Source: Nakamurella lactea DSM 19367 (GTDB lineage: Bacteria > Actinomycetota > Actinomycetes > Mycobacteriales > Nakamurellaceae). From it: a stretch of DNA of 64,000 nucleotides. The position numbers and the translations under genes were made by a program. Below, one piece after another: positions 27,407 to 35,462 of this stretch. Numbering within the stretch: the stretch's first letter is position 1; each line of letters begins with the position of its first letter. Location: contig NZ_AUFT01000007.1 in the NCBI RefSeq assembly GCF_000426645.1, positions 391,948 to 455,947 of the forward strand, in the 5' to 3' direction. The notes under the pieces were generated by a model. The model did not search any database. It was not told where the DNA came from and was given only the letters and a program-made list of their open reading frames with translations.

Positions 27407-28240
27407 ATGACGATGGAATCACTTGATGGACGGGCCTTTGTGGTGACTGGTGGTGGCTCGGGGATTGGCAGAGCCACTGCGCTGCGGCTGATGGAACTTG
27501 GCGCGTCGGTGACGGTGGCCGGCCGCACCGAGGAGCGCCTTCGCGAGGTCGTCGCCGCGGGCGAGGGGCTCAGCGGTACTGCGATGGCCCGGGTGACCGA
27601 TGTTCGGGATCCAGAGGCGGTCGAGGGCATGGTCGCCGATACGGTCGAGCGCTTCGGTCGGATCGATGGCCTGGTCAACAACGCTGCCGGCAATTTCGTC
27701 TGCCCGGCAGAGGATCTGAGCACCAACGGCTGGCGGGCGGTGATCGACATCGTGCTCAACGGCAGCTGGCATTGCGCGTCGGCGGTGGGTCGGGCCTTGA
27801 TCGCGGCTGACCGGCCAGGAGCAATCCTGTCGGTGGTCGCCAGCTACGCCTGGCTGGGACATCCGGGCACCGTACACTCGGCGGCGGCGAAGGCCGGGGT
27901 GGTAACGATGACCCGGACCCTGGCCGCGGAGTGGGCCCGGTACGGGATCAGGGCCAACTGCATTTCGCCCGGGCCGACCACGACCGAAGGTGCTGGTGCC
28001 GCGCTCTGGGCCACCGCTGCGGAGCGGGAACGGGTGTTGGAATCGGTGCCGGCCCGTCGGTTCGCAGAGCCGGCCGAGATCGCTGATATAGCCGGCTTTC
28101 TCCTGTCAGATCGGGCCGGCTACATCACCGGCGAAGTACTCTCGGCCGACGGTGGGCAGTCTCTGGGTGCGCAGGTGTACGGCACTCCGGTCGCAGAATT
28201 GACCCGACCACGAACGACCGCTCCGGCAGCGGGTCGCTGA
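27407..28240 (+). CDS. SDR-family oxidoreductase of the 2,4-dienoyl-CoA reductase type
   Basis: A 277-residue short-chain dehydrogenase. The coenzyme motif is TGGGSGIG (residues 14-21) and an Arg in AGRTEERL suggests NADP. 'NNAAGNF' (residues 91-97) is the dienoyl-CoA reductase form of the NNAG motif. The standard YxxxK is absent: SxxxK occurs, with Ser158 and Lys162, and the Tyr is earlier, at 147. The Tyr-11-Ser-4-Lys spacing matches mitochondrial-type 2,4-dienoyl-CoA reductase. It would remove double bonds from unsaturated acyl-CoA in this beta-oxidation cluster. It ends one base before the next SDR gene. Confidence 0.88.
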   Translation: MTMESLDGRAFVVTGGGSGIGRATALRLMELGASVTVAGRTEERLREVVAAGEGLSGTAMARVTDVRDPEAVEGMVADTVERFGRIDGLVNNAAGNFVCPAEDLSTNGWRAVIDIVLNGSWHCASAVGRALIAADRPGAILSVVASYAWLGHPGTVHSAAAKAGVVTMTRTLAAEWARYGIRANCISPGPTTTEGAGAALWATAAERERVLESVPARRFAEPAEIADIAGFLLSDRAGYITGEVLSADGGQSLGAQVYGTPVAELTRPRTTAPAAGR

Positions 28241-28241
28241 C

Positions 28242-29129
28242 ATGGGTCGCCTCGACGGTTGCGTCGCTATCGTGACCGGAGCCGGCCGTGGTCTCGGTAG
28301 GGCGCACGCCTTGTGTCTGGCTGCCGAGGGCGCATCGGTGGTGGTCAATGACCTGGGTAGTGCACGCGACGGCGGCGGCTCCGACTGCTCGCCGGCCGAC
28401 GCCGTCGTGCACGAGGTTCGGGCAGCTGGCGGATCGGCGATCGCCGACCACGGAGACGTCAGCGACCTGGATCAGGCAGAACGGATGGTGAACACCGCGG
28501 TCGCGGAGTTCGGCCGGCTCGACGCGGTGGTGAACAACGCCGGAATCCTGCGAGACAGGATGCTGTTCAACATGTCCGGCGAGGATTGGGACGCCGTGAT
28601 GCGCGTGCACCTGAAAGGCTCGTTCGCGCTGACCCACCATGCCGTGCGGCACTGGCGAGCGCTTGTCAAGGACGGTCAACAAGTGGACGCCCGGATCGTC
28701 TGCACCTCGTCGCCGAGTGGGCTCTACGGCAACGTCGGCCAGGCGAACTACGCTGCGGCCAAGGCCGGCCTGGTCGGCTTCACGCTGACCCTGGCGAAAG
28801 AGGTCGAGAAGTATGGGATCGCCGTGAATGCGCTCTCCCCAGGGGCTCGTACCCGGATGACGGAGGGGCTGTTCGACATGGACGAGGGCGCCGACCTATG
28901 GGCGCCGGAGAATGTCTCACCCGCGTTGGCGTGGCTGCTGTCGGACGCTGCCCGCGGTCTGACGGGGACAGTGCTGGAGGTCGAGGCCGGGTGGGTCGGG
29001 TTCGCCGCACCGTGGACGCACGGACCTCGGAGACGACAGACCGACCGGCACTGGAGTGTCGACGACGTTGATCGGGTGATGCCCGAGCTATGGCGGGACT
29101 ATCGGGAATCGGTCGAGGACCGGCAGTGA
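28242..29129 (+). CDS. SDR-family oxidoreductase (multifunctional-enzyme-2/hydroxyacyl-CoA dehydrogenase-like)
   Basis: A 295-residue short-chain dehydrogenase with coenzyme motif TGAGRGLG, an NAD-type acidic residue in VVVNDLG, NNAG, a catalytic Ser in CTSSPSG and YAAAK. The pattern 'NNAGILRDRMLFNMS' is typical of the hydroxyacyl-CoA dehydrogenase domain of peroxisomal multifunctional enzyme 2. The neighbouring MaoC-type hydratase (4-base GTGA overlap) matches that pairing: hydration and oxidation of an enoyl-CoA. Confidence 0.88.
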   Translation: MGRLDGCVAIVTGAGRGLGRAHALCLAAEGASVVVNDLGSARDGGGSDCSPADAVVHEVRAAGGSAIADHGDVSDLDQAERMVNTAVAEFGRLDAVVNNAGILRDRMLFNMSGEDWDAVMRVHLKGSFALTHHAVRHWRALVKDGQQVDARIVCTSSPSGLYGNVGQANYAAAKAGLVGFTLTLAKEVEKYGIAVNALSPGARTRMTEGLFDMDEGADLWAPENVSPALAWLLSDAARGLTGTVLEVEAGWVGFAAPWTHGPRRRQTDRHWSVDDVDRVMPELWRDYRESVEDRQ

Positions 29130-29968
29130 CGGGCGCGCTCGATTCCGACGAATGGAGCGTCGGCAGGCCAGTGACAGTGGAGCAGGAAGCCGTCGCCCAG
29201 TTCGCCGAGGCCGTCGGTGAGCAGTCCGGCGACGACTGGCTGGCCAGCTCGCGCTCGACGGAACTGTTGGTGCCGGCGACATTTCCGGTGACGTTGGTGT
29301 GGTCGGTCCAGAATCTGGCACTTCAGTCGGTATATCAGGGTCCGGGGCTGGGATTGCACGGAGAGCACGCGTTCGCCTACCACCGTCCTGTCCGGGTCGG
29401 GATGACGCTGCAGCCACGTGCACGGGTCGTCGCTGTCGTGCCGAAAATGGCCGGCACGGTCGTGGTCTGCCGCAGCGAGTTGCTCGATGACGCCGGCCCG
29501 GTGTGCACTCAGCTCTTCACCCTGTTCCAGGTGAACGAGTCACTGCATCCGATGGGTGAGCCGGCACGGCTCGACGGCGATCCGGGGAACCCCGGCGACG
29601 TTGCGGACCGCCCGTCCCTGGGCGAGCTCACCGAGTCGGTTGCCGGTGATCAGTCGTATCGCTATGCGGCGGCGTCGGGCGACGGCTACCGGATCCATAC
29701 GGACGAGGTTTTCGCTACGGGTCAGGGTCTGGACGGGATCATTCTGCACGGAATGTGCACCCTGGCCTTCGCCGCCCGAGCTGTCGTCGCCCTGGCAGCG
29801 GGCGGAGATCCGGCTCGGCTGGCCTTCCTCGGTGCACGCTTCTCGACACCGGTCCGTCCCGGCCACACTTTGACTACGACAGTGTCCGGCTCATCGGCGG
29901 GCGGGTTCACCACGACGGCGGACGACGTACCTGTGCTGACCCGAGGTCGGTGGGCCGTCCAAGGGTAA
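29126..29968 (+). CDS. MaoC-like (R)-hydratase, double hotdog
   Basis: A 280-residue protein with two hotdog halves. The C-terminal half has the hydratase-2 motif in the form YAAASGDGYRIH (near residues 175-190), keeping the catalytic Asp and His but with YR instead of the common NP. The N-terminal half is a degenerate hotdog that probably shapes the substrate tunnel. The GTG at 29126 overlaps the SDR stop. It should hydrate a 2-enoyl-CoA to a 3-hydroxyacyl-CoA, feeding the SDR upstream or the thiolase-like/DUF35 pair. Confidence 0.86.
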   Translation: MTGALDSDEWSVGRPVTVEQEAVAQFAEAVGEQSGDDWLASSRSTELLVPATFPVTLVWSVQNLALQSVYQGPGLGLHGEHAFAYHRPVRVGMTLQPRARVVAVVPKMAGTVVVCRSELLDDAGPVCTQLFTLFQVNESLHPMGEPARLDGDPGNPGDVADRPSLGELTESVAGDQSYRYAAASGDGYRIHTDEVFATGQGLDGIILHGMCTLAFAARAVVALAAGGDPARLAFLGARFSTPVRPGHTLTTTVSGSSAGGFTTTADDVPVLTRGRWAVQG

Positions 29969-30244
29969 AGCCCTAGGCTCCGCGACCGAGGTGTGGCCAA
30001 CTATCAATGAGCGGGCCAGCAGGAACGGCCGCTGTTGCTCACCCGGAGTGGTGCCAGCGGGACAGCCTCGACGGCCGGCGGTCGGCTGCAGTGTGGTCGC
30101 GACCTCCGGTGGTGTGGTCCCGCTGTGGGCGTTCGTTGCCGTCATGTCGGGTGGCGACCGCTGCATAAACTCGTGGCTCCTACGCCCGTCTGTGCTGTCT
30201 ACGCACACACTGACGATTTCCCGTTCGATCCGAAGGACTGAGCC

Positions 30245-30568
30245 GTGCCCGACCGACCTGAGATCGTCTGCATCTGCGGCTCTACCCGGTTCGTGGCCGA
30301 GATGCTCGCGGCGAACCGTGATCTGACGTTCGCAGGTGTCATCGTCGTCGCACCAGGCGTCTTCCTGCGCACCGAGGATCACGAAGCGGACGAGGTGATC
30401 ACCCACGAGCAGAAGGCCGCGCTGGACGCCCTGCACCTGCGCAAGATCGACCTGGCGGACAGGGTTCTGGTCGTCAACCTGGGCGGGTATATCGGCGAGT
30501 CCACGAGCCGGGAGATCGCCTACGCCCAGGCCACCGGCAAGCCGATCTCGTTCACCGATCCCATCTGA
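30245..30568 (+). CDS. Small nucleoside 2-deoxyribosyltransferase-like protein
   Basis: A 107-residue protein. It begins 'PEIVCICGSTRF' and has 'DLADRVLVVNLGGYIGESTSREIAYA', the flavodoxin-like core and conserved Glu/Arg-containing helix of the nucleoside 2-deoxyribosyltransferase/DUF4406 group. The GTG start has GAAGGACTGAGCC upstream. It stands alone after 276 bases of non-coding DNA. It may act on a nucleoside or nucleotide, but the activity is unproven. Confidence 0.82.
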   Translation: MPDRPEIVCICGSTRFVAEMLAANRDLTFAGVIVVAPGVFLRTEDHEADEVITHEQKAALDALHLRKIDLADRVLVVNLGGYIGESTSREIAYAQATGKPISFTDPI

Positions 30569-30710
30569 CCGGTAGGCGCTTCGTGGTACGCGCGGGCAAC
30601 GCGTCTCGGTCAGTCTCGGAGCGTGTTGTTGGAGGGCTTCGACACGAAGGCCCGATGCATCGGATCTATGGCCGCCGTCATCCGTCACCCATTTGGCAAA
30701 CCCCGCATCG

Positions 30711-30739
30711 TTGACGTGCTTCCGCGGTCCGCCTACAGT
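30711..30739 (+). promoter_or_regulatory. Sigma-70-type promoter for the secreted beta-helix gene
   Basis: TTGACG and TACAGT are separated by exactly 17 bases, with the -10 ending 63 bases before the ATG at 30803. This is the clearest promoter-like sequence seen in the window. Confidence 0.6.
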
Positions 30740-30802
30740 CCAATCGAGCCAAACATCGGAGGAATCCGGTGCCGCCGTCGGCAACGAAGCCCAGGAGCAC
30801 GC

Positions 30803-33800
30803 ATGATCGAGTATCCGCCCGTCAGCACAACGACCATGCGGTGGGGCCCGGTCCGCCGGATCGGGATGGTGGCGGTGGCCTTGGCGACCGGGGTACTCGG
30901 AGTCGTTGCGGTTCCGACGTCCGCCCAGGCGGCAGCGGGCGGGACGACGATCTACGTCGCCACTACGGGCGACGACGGCAATTCCGGCACCAGCGCCGAC
31001 GCTCCGGTCGCGGATCTGGCAAAGGCCCAGCAGTTGGTCAGGGCCGCGCTGCCGACGGCTACCGGAGCGATCACCGTCGAGGTCGCGGCCGGCACCTACT
31101 ACCAATCCGCACCGCTCGAGTTCGGCCCCGCGGACTCCGGCACTGCCGAGGCGCCTGTCACCTGGCACGCAGCCACCGGAACCACCATCAGCGGTGGGCG
31201 GGCGCTGCACCCGACGTGGGCGCCGCAATCTGCCGGCAGCCACGTCATGGTCGCGACGCTGCCGGCCGGACTCGACTTCGACGGGCTGTTCGTCAACGGC
31301 AAGCGACAGATACTCGCCCGCTACCCCAACTTCGACGCCGGCGCGAAGCGCCTCGGCGGCTCGACCAGCATCGCCACGCTGAACTCCAGATCGGCGAACT
31401 GGTCCGACCCGACCACCGGATTCGTCCGCGGCATGCACTGCGGTGACTGGGGGAGCGTGTCGTTCACCATCACCGGGCGAACGGCCGACGCTCTGCAACT
31501 GCACTATGTGGGCGACAATAACCGCGCCCAGGACTGCAACCGGACTCTGCCGTACAACAGCAACGTGGTGATGGCCGAAAACATCAAGGAAGAGCTGGAC
31601 GCCCCGGGCGAATGGTTCTACGACCACACCGGCGGGCAGCTGCTGTACTACCCGCCCACCGGCACCGACCTGTCGACGGCAACCGTGGAAACCGCCGAAC
31701 TCAACGAGCTGGTCCGCCTCACCGGCGAATCTGACACCGCGCCGATCCACGACATCACCTTCGACGGATTCCGCTTCGCCGACACCCACCGCACCCTGTT
31801 CAACAGCACCTTCGAGGGCCTGGCCAAGGGCGACTGGTCGGTGGTCCGCAAGGGCGCCGTCTACCTGAAGAACGCGGCGAACATCGTCATCGCCCATGCG
31901 CAGTTCGATGCCGTCGGCGGCAACGGGGTCTTCATGGACGGCTACAACAAGGGAAACGTGGTCAGCCACAGCACCTTCAGTGGCAGCGGTGCCAGCGACG
32001 TGCAGGTGGTCGGCTCACCCGACGCCGTCCGTGAGTACTCCGGCAACTACCACACCCAGATCCCGGTCGCCGATCTGACGGCGGGGCCGGCGTCGGAGAA
32101 CTATCCGCGGGACATCGACATCACCGACAACCTGATGCAGAACATGGGCCGCTTCGAGGTCCAGTCCTCGGGCGTCAACATCTCGATGAGCCGCGACGTG
32201 ACCGTCGACGGCAACACGATGAGCGGGAGCCCCCGCGCCTGCCTCAACTTCGAGGACGGCACCTGGGGCGGGCACGTCATCAAGAACAATGATCTCTACG
32301 ACTGTGTCTCCGGCAGCGGCGACAACGGATCGATCAACGCCTGGGGTCGATCACGTTTCTGGGCATCAGGTTCGGCCGGCAGCAACAATGTGCTCGCCTC
32401 CACCGGCCAGCCGATGGACGACGCAACGGCGCGGCAGATCATGAAGCTGGACCAGGTCGAGCCGACCACCATCGAACACAACCGGTTCTGGCACGACGGC
32501 GACTGGGCCATCGACCTGGATGATGGAACGTCGAACATGGTGCTGCGCAACAACCTGCTGCTGGACGGTGGCATCAAACTGCGCGATGGCTTCGAACGCA
32601 CCGTTGAGAACAACATTCTGGTCAGCGGGCACGTCTACGAACAGGTCAGCCACGCCGACGGCGGCGACGTCATCGAGCACAACATCACCCTGGGCGGCAC
32701 CGCCTACGAGAACACCCAGAACAAGCCGGCCGTCAACAAGTACGCGATCGATGCGAACCTGTTCTGGAACGGCGGTTCGCCGATCGGTATCACCCCGGAC
32801 AACTCGCACCCTGGGGAGAAGCTGTCGACCGACGGCAAGACCCTGAACGCGGCGTCGTCGTGGGTGCAGGCCGGGATGGACGTCCACTCGCTGATCATCG
32901 ACCCGAAGTTCACCGCCGACGACCCGACCGAGACCTACGACTTCACCGTCGCCGCGGACTCGCCGGCGATCGGGCTGGGCTTCGTCAACTTCCCGATGAC
33001 GGGGTTCGGCGCCACCGGAGCGCCGTTGCCGCCGAAGGCGCAGCTGCCGTACGGCGAGGGGAGCGGTCCGGCGGATCCGCTGCTCGTCCAGCCCGAAAAG
33101 CTCATGGGCGCAACGGCAACCAATGTCTCCTCGCTGGCCATCCAGTCGTCCCTGGGTCTGACGAACAACTTCGGCCTGTACCTGACGGACGTACCGGACG
33201 GCTCCTACGCCGCTGACGCCGGACTGCAGTCCAGTGACGACATCCTGCAGATCAACGGACACGGCGTGACGGCCGACCGGAACACCTTCTGGAAGGTCTA
33301 CAACTCGCTGGCGGCCGGCGACGACATCAACCTCGGCGTGCGGCGCGGGCAGACCGACATCACCGTGCAGCTGACCAAGACGGATCAGCCGGAGCAGCTC
33401 AACAACACCTCCGGCGTCGCCTACACCAACACCGGAGCGCCGACCACCGGCTGGATCTGGCGTGGCGGCAACACCGGTGGCGGCGGGTCGTATCTGGAGG
33501 ACATCTGGGCCACTCAGAACCTGGGCGATTCCTGGCGTCTGGCGTTCAACGGCACCGGTCTGGACATCATCTCGCAGACCAACTCCGACGAGGGTGACGT
33601 CGACATCGCCGTCGACGGGACCTTTTACAAGACAGTGAGTTTCAGAACGTCGACCCGTGTCTACCAGAGCACCGTGCTGTCGATCTCGGGCTTGCCGGCA
33701 GGGACCCATACGATCACCGGCACGATGAAGTCCGGCGGGTACATGATCGTGGACTCGTTCCGCACCCACCCAGCAGCCGCGTCCGACACCACCGCGCCCA

Positions 33801-34594
33801 CCGTCACGGTGACCGCTGACCCGCCGACGCCGACCGGCGCCGCCGGTTGGTACACCGGTTCGGTCGCCATCACCGCGACCGCTGCCGACGACACCGATGC
33901 TGCCCCCAAGGTAGAGGCGCGGATCGACGGATCCGACTGGGCCCCGCTCAGTGGTCCGGTCGAGTTCTCCGACGACGGCGCCCACACTCTGGACGTGCGG
34001 GCCACCGATGCCGCCGGCAACGTCTCGGCCACGACGTCGACCTCGGCGAAGGTCGATGCCACCGCGCCGGTGTCGAACGCCACCGTCGACGCGACGAAAC
34101 GAACGGTGACGCTGCGGGCCGCGGACGAGACCTCCGGCCTGCTCCGGATCGAATATCGGGCCGCCCAAGGCGCCTGGGAGACAGCCGACGGCCCGATCCC
34201 GGCGGGTGCTGGTGAGATGACCCTCGAGTACCGCGCCATCGACCGGGCCGGTAACGCCGAGACCGCCAACACGGTGACGGTACCGAAGGCCGGGCCGCAA
34301 CTGCTGACGTCAGTCATCGCCGCGACTCCGTCCGCGGTGACCACCAAGGTGGGTAAGGACGTGCGGATCGCCGTCGTTGTCAACGGGTCCGACCGAACGC
34401 CGACAGGCACCGTGCGCGCACAGATCGGCTCAACCGTGCTCGGGGAAGTGACGCTGCACCGGGGCAAGGCGCGCCTGGTGGTATCGACCGTTGCCATGCC
34501 GCCGGGGCGTCATTCGGTTGATCTCGTCTACAGCGGTGATGCGACCTACGCCGGATCCAGCGACAGTGTGCTGCTGACCTTGAAGGCGGCCTGA
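30803..34594 (+). CDS. Large secreted right-handed beta-helix protein with PDZ, carbohydrate-binding-like and Ig-like domains
   Basis: A 1263-residue exported protein. The ATG at 30803 (CAGGAG upstream) begins a signal peptide with an Arg-containing n-region and a cleavage site near AQA-AAGG, about residue 44. Domains in order: a DUF1565-type opening (TIYVATTGDDGNSGT), a long parallel beta-helix to about residue 740 with many N-N-L/D-N-L turns, a PDZ domain at about 777-860 (NNFGLYLTDVPDGSYAADAG, DDILQINGHGV), a jelly-roll/carbohydrate-binding-like module at about 867-990, two 'TDAAGN'-type Ig domains to about 1162, and a final Big-like domain. No sortase or membrane anchor is seen, so it is probably released. 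It may be a polysaccharide lyase/hydrolase or adhesin; catalytic residues were not identified. Confidence 0.87.
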   Translation: MIEYPPVSTTTMRWGPVRRIGMVAVALATGVLGVVAVPTSAQAAAGGTTIYVATTGDDGNSGTSADAPVADLAKAQQLVRAALPTATGAITVEVAAGTYYQSAPLEFGPADSGTAEAPVTWHAATGTTISGGRALHPTWAPQSAGSHVMVATLPAGLDFDGLFVNGKRQILARYPNFDAGAKRLGGSTSIATLNSRSANWSDPTTGFVRGMHCGDWGSVSFTITGRTADALQLHYVGDNNRAQDCNRTLPYNSNVVMAENIKEELDAPGEWFYDHTGGQLLYYPPTGTDLSTATVETAELNELVRLTGESDTAPIHDITFDGFRFADTHRTLFNSTFEGLAKGDWSVVRKGAVYLKNAANIVIAHAQFDAVGGNGVFMDGYNKGNVVSHSTFSGSGASDVQVVGSPDAVREYSGNYHTQIPVADLTAGPASENYPRDIDITDNLMQNMGRFEVQSSGVNISMSRDVTVDGNTMSGSPRACLNFEDGTWGGHVIKNNDLYDCVSGSGDNGSINAWGRSRFWASGSAGSNNVLASTGQPMDDATARQIMKLDQVEPTTIEHNRFWHDGDWAIDLDDGTSNMVLRNNLLLDGGIKLRDGFERTVENNILVSGHVYEQVSHADGGDVIEHNITLGGTAYENTQNKPAVNKYAIDANLFWNGGSPIGITPDNSHPGEKLSTDGKTLNAASSWVQAGMDVHSLIIDPKFTADDPTETYDFTVAADSPAIGLGFVNFPMTGFGATGAPLPPKAQLPYGEGSGPADPLLVQPEKLMGATATNVSSLAIQSSLGLTNNFGLYLTDVPDGSYAADAGLQSSDDILQINGHGVTADRNTFWKVYNSLAAGDDINLGVRRGQTDITVQLTKTDQPEQLNNTSGVAYTNTGAPTTGWIWRGGNTGGGGSYLEDIWATQNLGDSWRLAFNGTGLDIISQTNSDEGDVDIAVDGTFYKTVSFRTSTRVYQSTVLSISGLPAGTHTITGTMKSGGYMIVDSFRTHPAAASDTTAPTVTVTADPPTPTGAAGWYTGSVAITATAADDTDAAPKVEARIDGSDWAPLSGPVEFSDDGAHTLDVRATDAAGNVSATTSTSAKVDATAPVSNATVDATKRTVTLRAADETSGLLRIEYRAAQGAWETADGPIPAGAGEMTLEYRAIDRAGNAETANTVTVPKAGPQLLTSVIAATPSAVTTKVGKDVRIAVVVNGSDRTPTGTVRAQIGSTVLGEVTLHRGKARLVVSTVAMPPGRHSVDLVYSGDATYAGSSDSVLLTLKAA

Positions 34595-34614
34595 TCCACC
34601 ACCACCGAGCCGAC

Positions 34615-34641
34615 TGCGAGCCCGCCGGCCGCGTGCTCGCA
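34615..34641. terminator. Stem-loop between convergent genes
   Basis: TGCGAGC and GCTCGCA form a 7-base stem with a 13-base GC-rich loop in the 67-base gap between the beta-helix gene and the convergent TetR gene. It could serve both directions. There is no T run. Confidence 0.4.
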
Positions 34642-34661
34642 TGGGCGCCGTCCCGCGACGG

Positions 34662-35375
34662 TCAGCGGGCGGCCTTCCGGTGCAGTTCCTCGACGCCGGC
34701 CACGTACAGGTCGATGCCGCCGCCGTAGTAGGCATCTTCGTCATCGCAGTTCGTCAGCGCTTCCGCGCAGTCCACCAGGTTCGGGAACTGAGCCGTCGAC
34801 AGTCCGGCGATCGCGGCCGTCTTGGCCGCCGTCTTCGCCGCCCGCTCGTCCTCGTGGGTGTCGATCTCGGCGCCGGGCCGGCCCTGGACCAGCATCACCG
34901 CAGTGAACAGCGCCTGCCGGGCGAGATCGGCGGCCTGCCGGACGGAGAATCCGGCTCCACGCAGCGCGCCGAGGGTGCGTTCGGCGAGCAACTGGCCCTC
35001 CGGTGACAGCAGGACCCGCGCCATGGCCAGGTCCACCGACCCGGGGTGCCGCCGCAGCACGTCCACCAACGAGACGAGCGCCGCCCGCACCTGGTCCAAC
35101 CAGTCGGCGCCGGCCGGGGGGATGCTCAGCGACTGGAAGATCCTGTCTCCCATCGCATCCAGCAGCTCGTCCTTGTTCTTGACATGCCAGTAGAGCGCCA
35201 TCGGGGTGACGCCGAAATCGGTGGCGATCCGCCGGATCGCCACCGCGTCCAGCCCCTCCCGGTCGGCCAGATCCAGCGCGTGATCGATGAGCGACTCGCG
35301 GCTCAGCTCGGGCGCAGCGACCGCCCGTCGGGCGCCGCGCGCATTGCTCCGTTTGGTGGACGTTCCCGAAACCAT
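34662..35375 (-). CDS. TetR-family repressor of the adjacent efflux gene
   Basis: A 237-residue regulator with an N-terminal helix-turn-helix (IRRIATDFGVTPMALYWHVKNKDELLDAM in outline, near residues 47-75) and a TetR C-terminal ligand domain. The ATG at 35375 is chosen because upstream codons would run through the operator region. It is divergent from a 14-helix MFS exporter, the classic layout of a drug-responsive repressor and its pump. Repeated TGTACrCCGTA boxes lie between the genes. Confidence 0.9.
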   Translation of the reverse strand: MVSGTSTKRSNARGARRAVAAPELSRESLIDHALDLADREGLDAVAIRRIATDFGVTPMALYWHVKNKDELLDAMGDRIFQSLSIPPAGADWLDQVRAALVSLVDVLRRHPGSVDLAMARVLLSPEGQLLAERTLGALRGAGFSVRQAADLARQALFTAVMLVQGRPGAEIDTHEDERAAKTAAKTAAIAGLSTAQFPNLVDCAEALTNCDDEDAYYGGGIDLYVAGVEELHRKAAR

Positions 35376-35384
35376 GTTGACAAC

Positions 35385-35442
35385 TGTACACCGTATGGGC
35401 TTCCCTTTACGTCGTACATGTACGCCGTACAAGTACACCGTA
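35385..35442. promoter_or_regulatory. Repeated operator boxes between the TetR and MFS genes
   Basis: The 11-base box TGTACACCGTA lies at 35385-35395, TGTACGCCGTA at 35419-35429 and AGTACACCGTA at 35432-35442. An inverted copy TACGTCGTACA at 35408-35418 abuts the second box, giving a 22-base palindrome with one mismatch. These are the likely TetR binding sites, covering both promoters. Confidence 0.7.
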
Positions 35443-35462
35443 GAGGAGAGGCAGAAGGAACC

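Noticed and set aside
29891..31969. 692-codon open frame on the minus strand
   Set aside because: It is antisense to the MaoC, deoxyribosyltransferase-like and beta-helix genes, spans their intergenic regions and has an Arg/Gly/His-rich composition with no domain pattern. It is a high-GC shadow.
32366..34300. 644-codon open frame on the minus strand
   Set aside because: Antisense to the beta-helix protein gene; composition typical of a GC-rich shadow frame, no recognisable motif.
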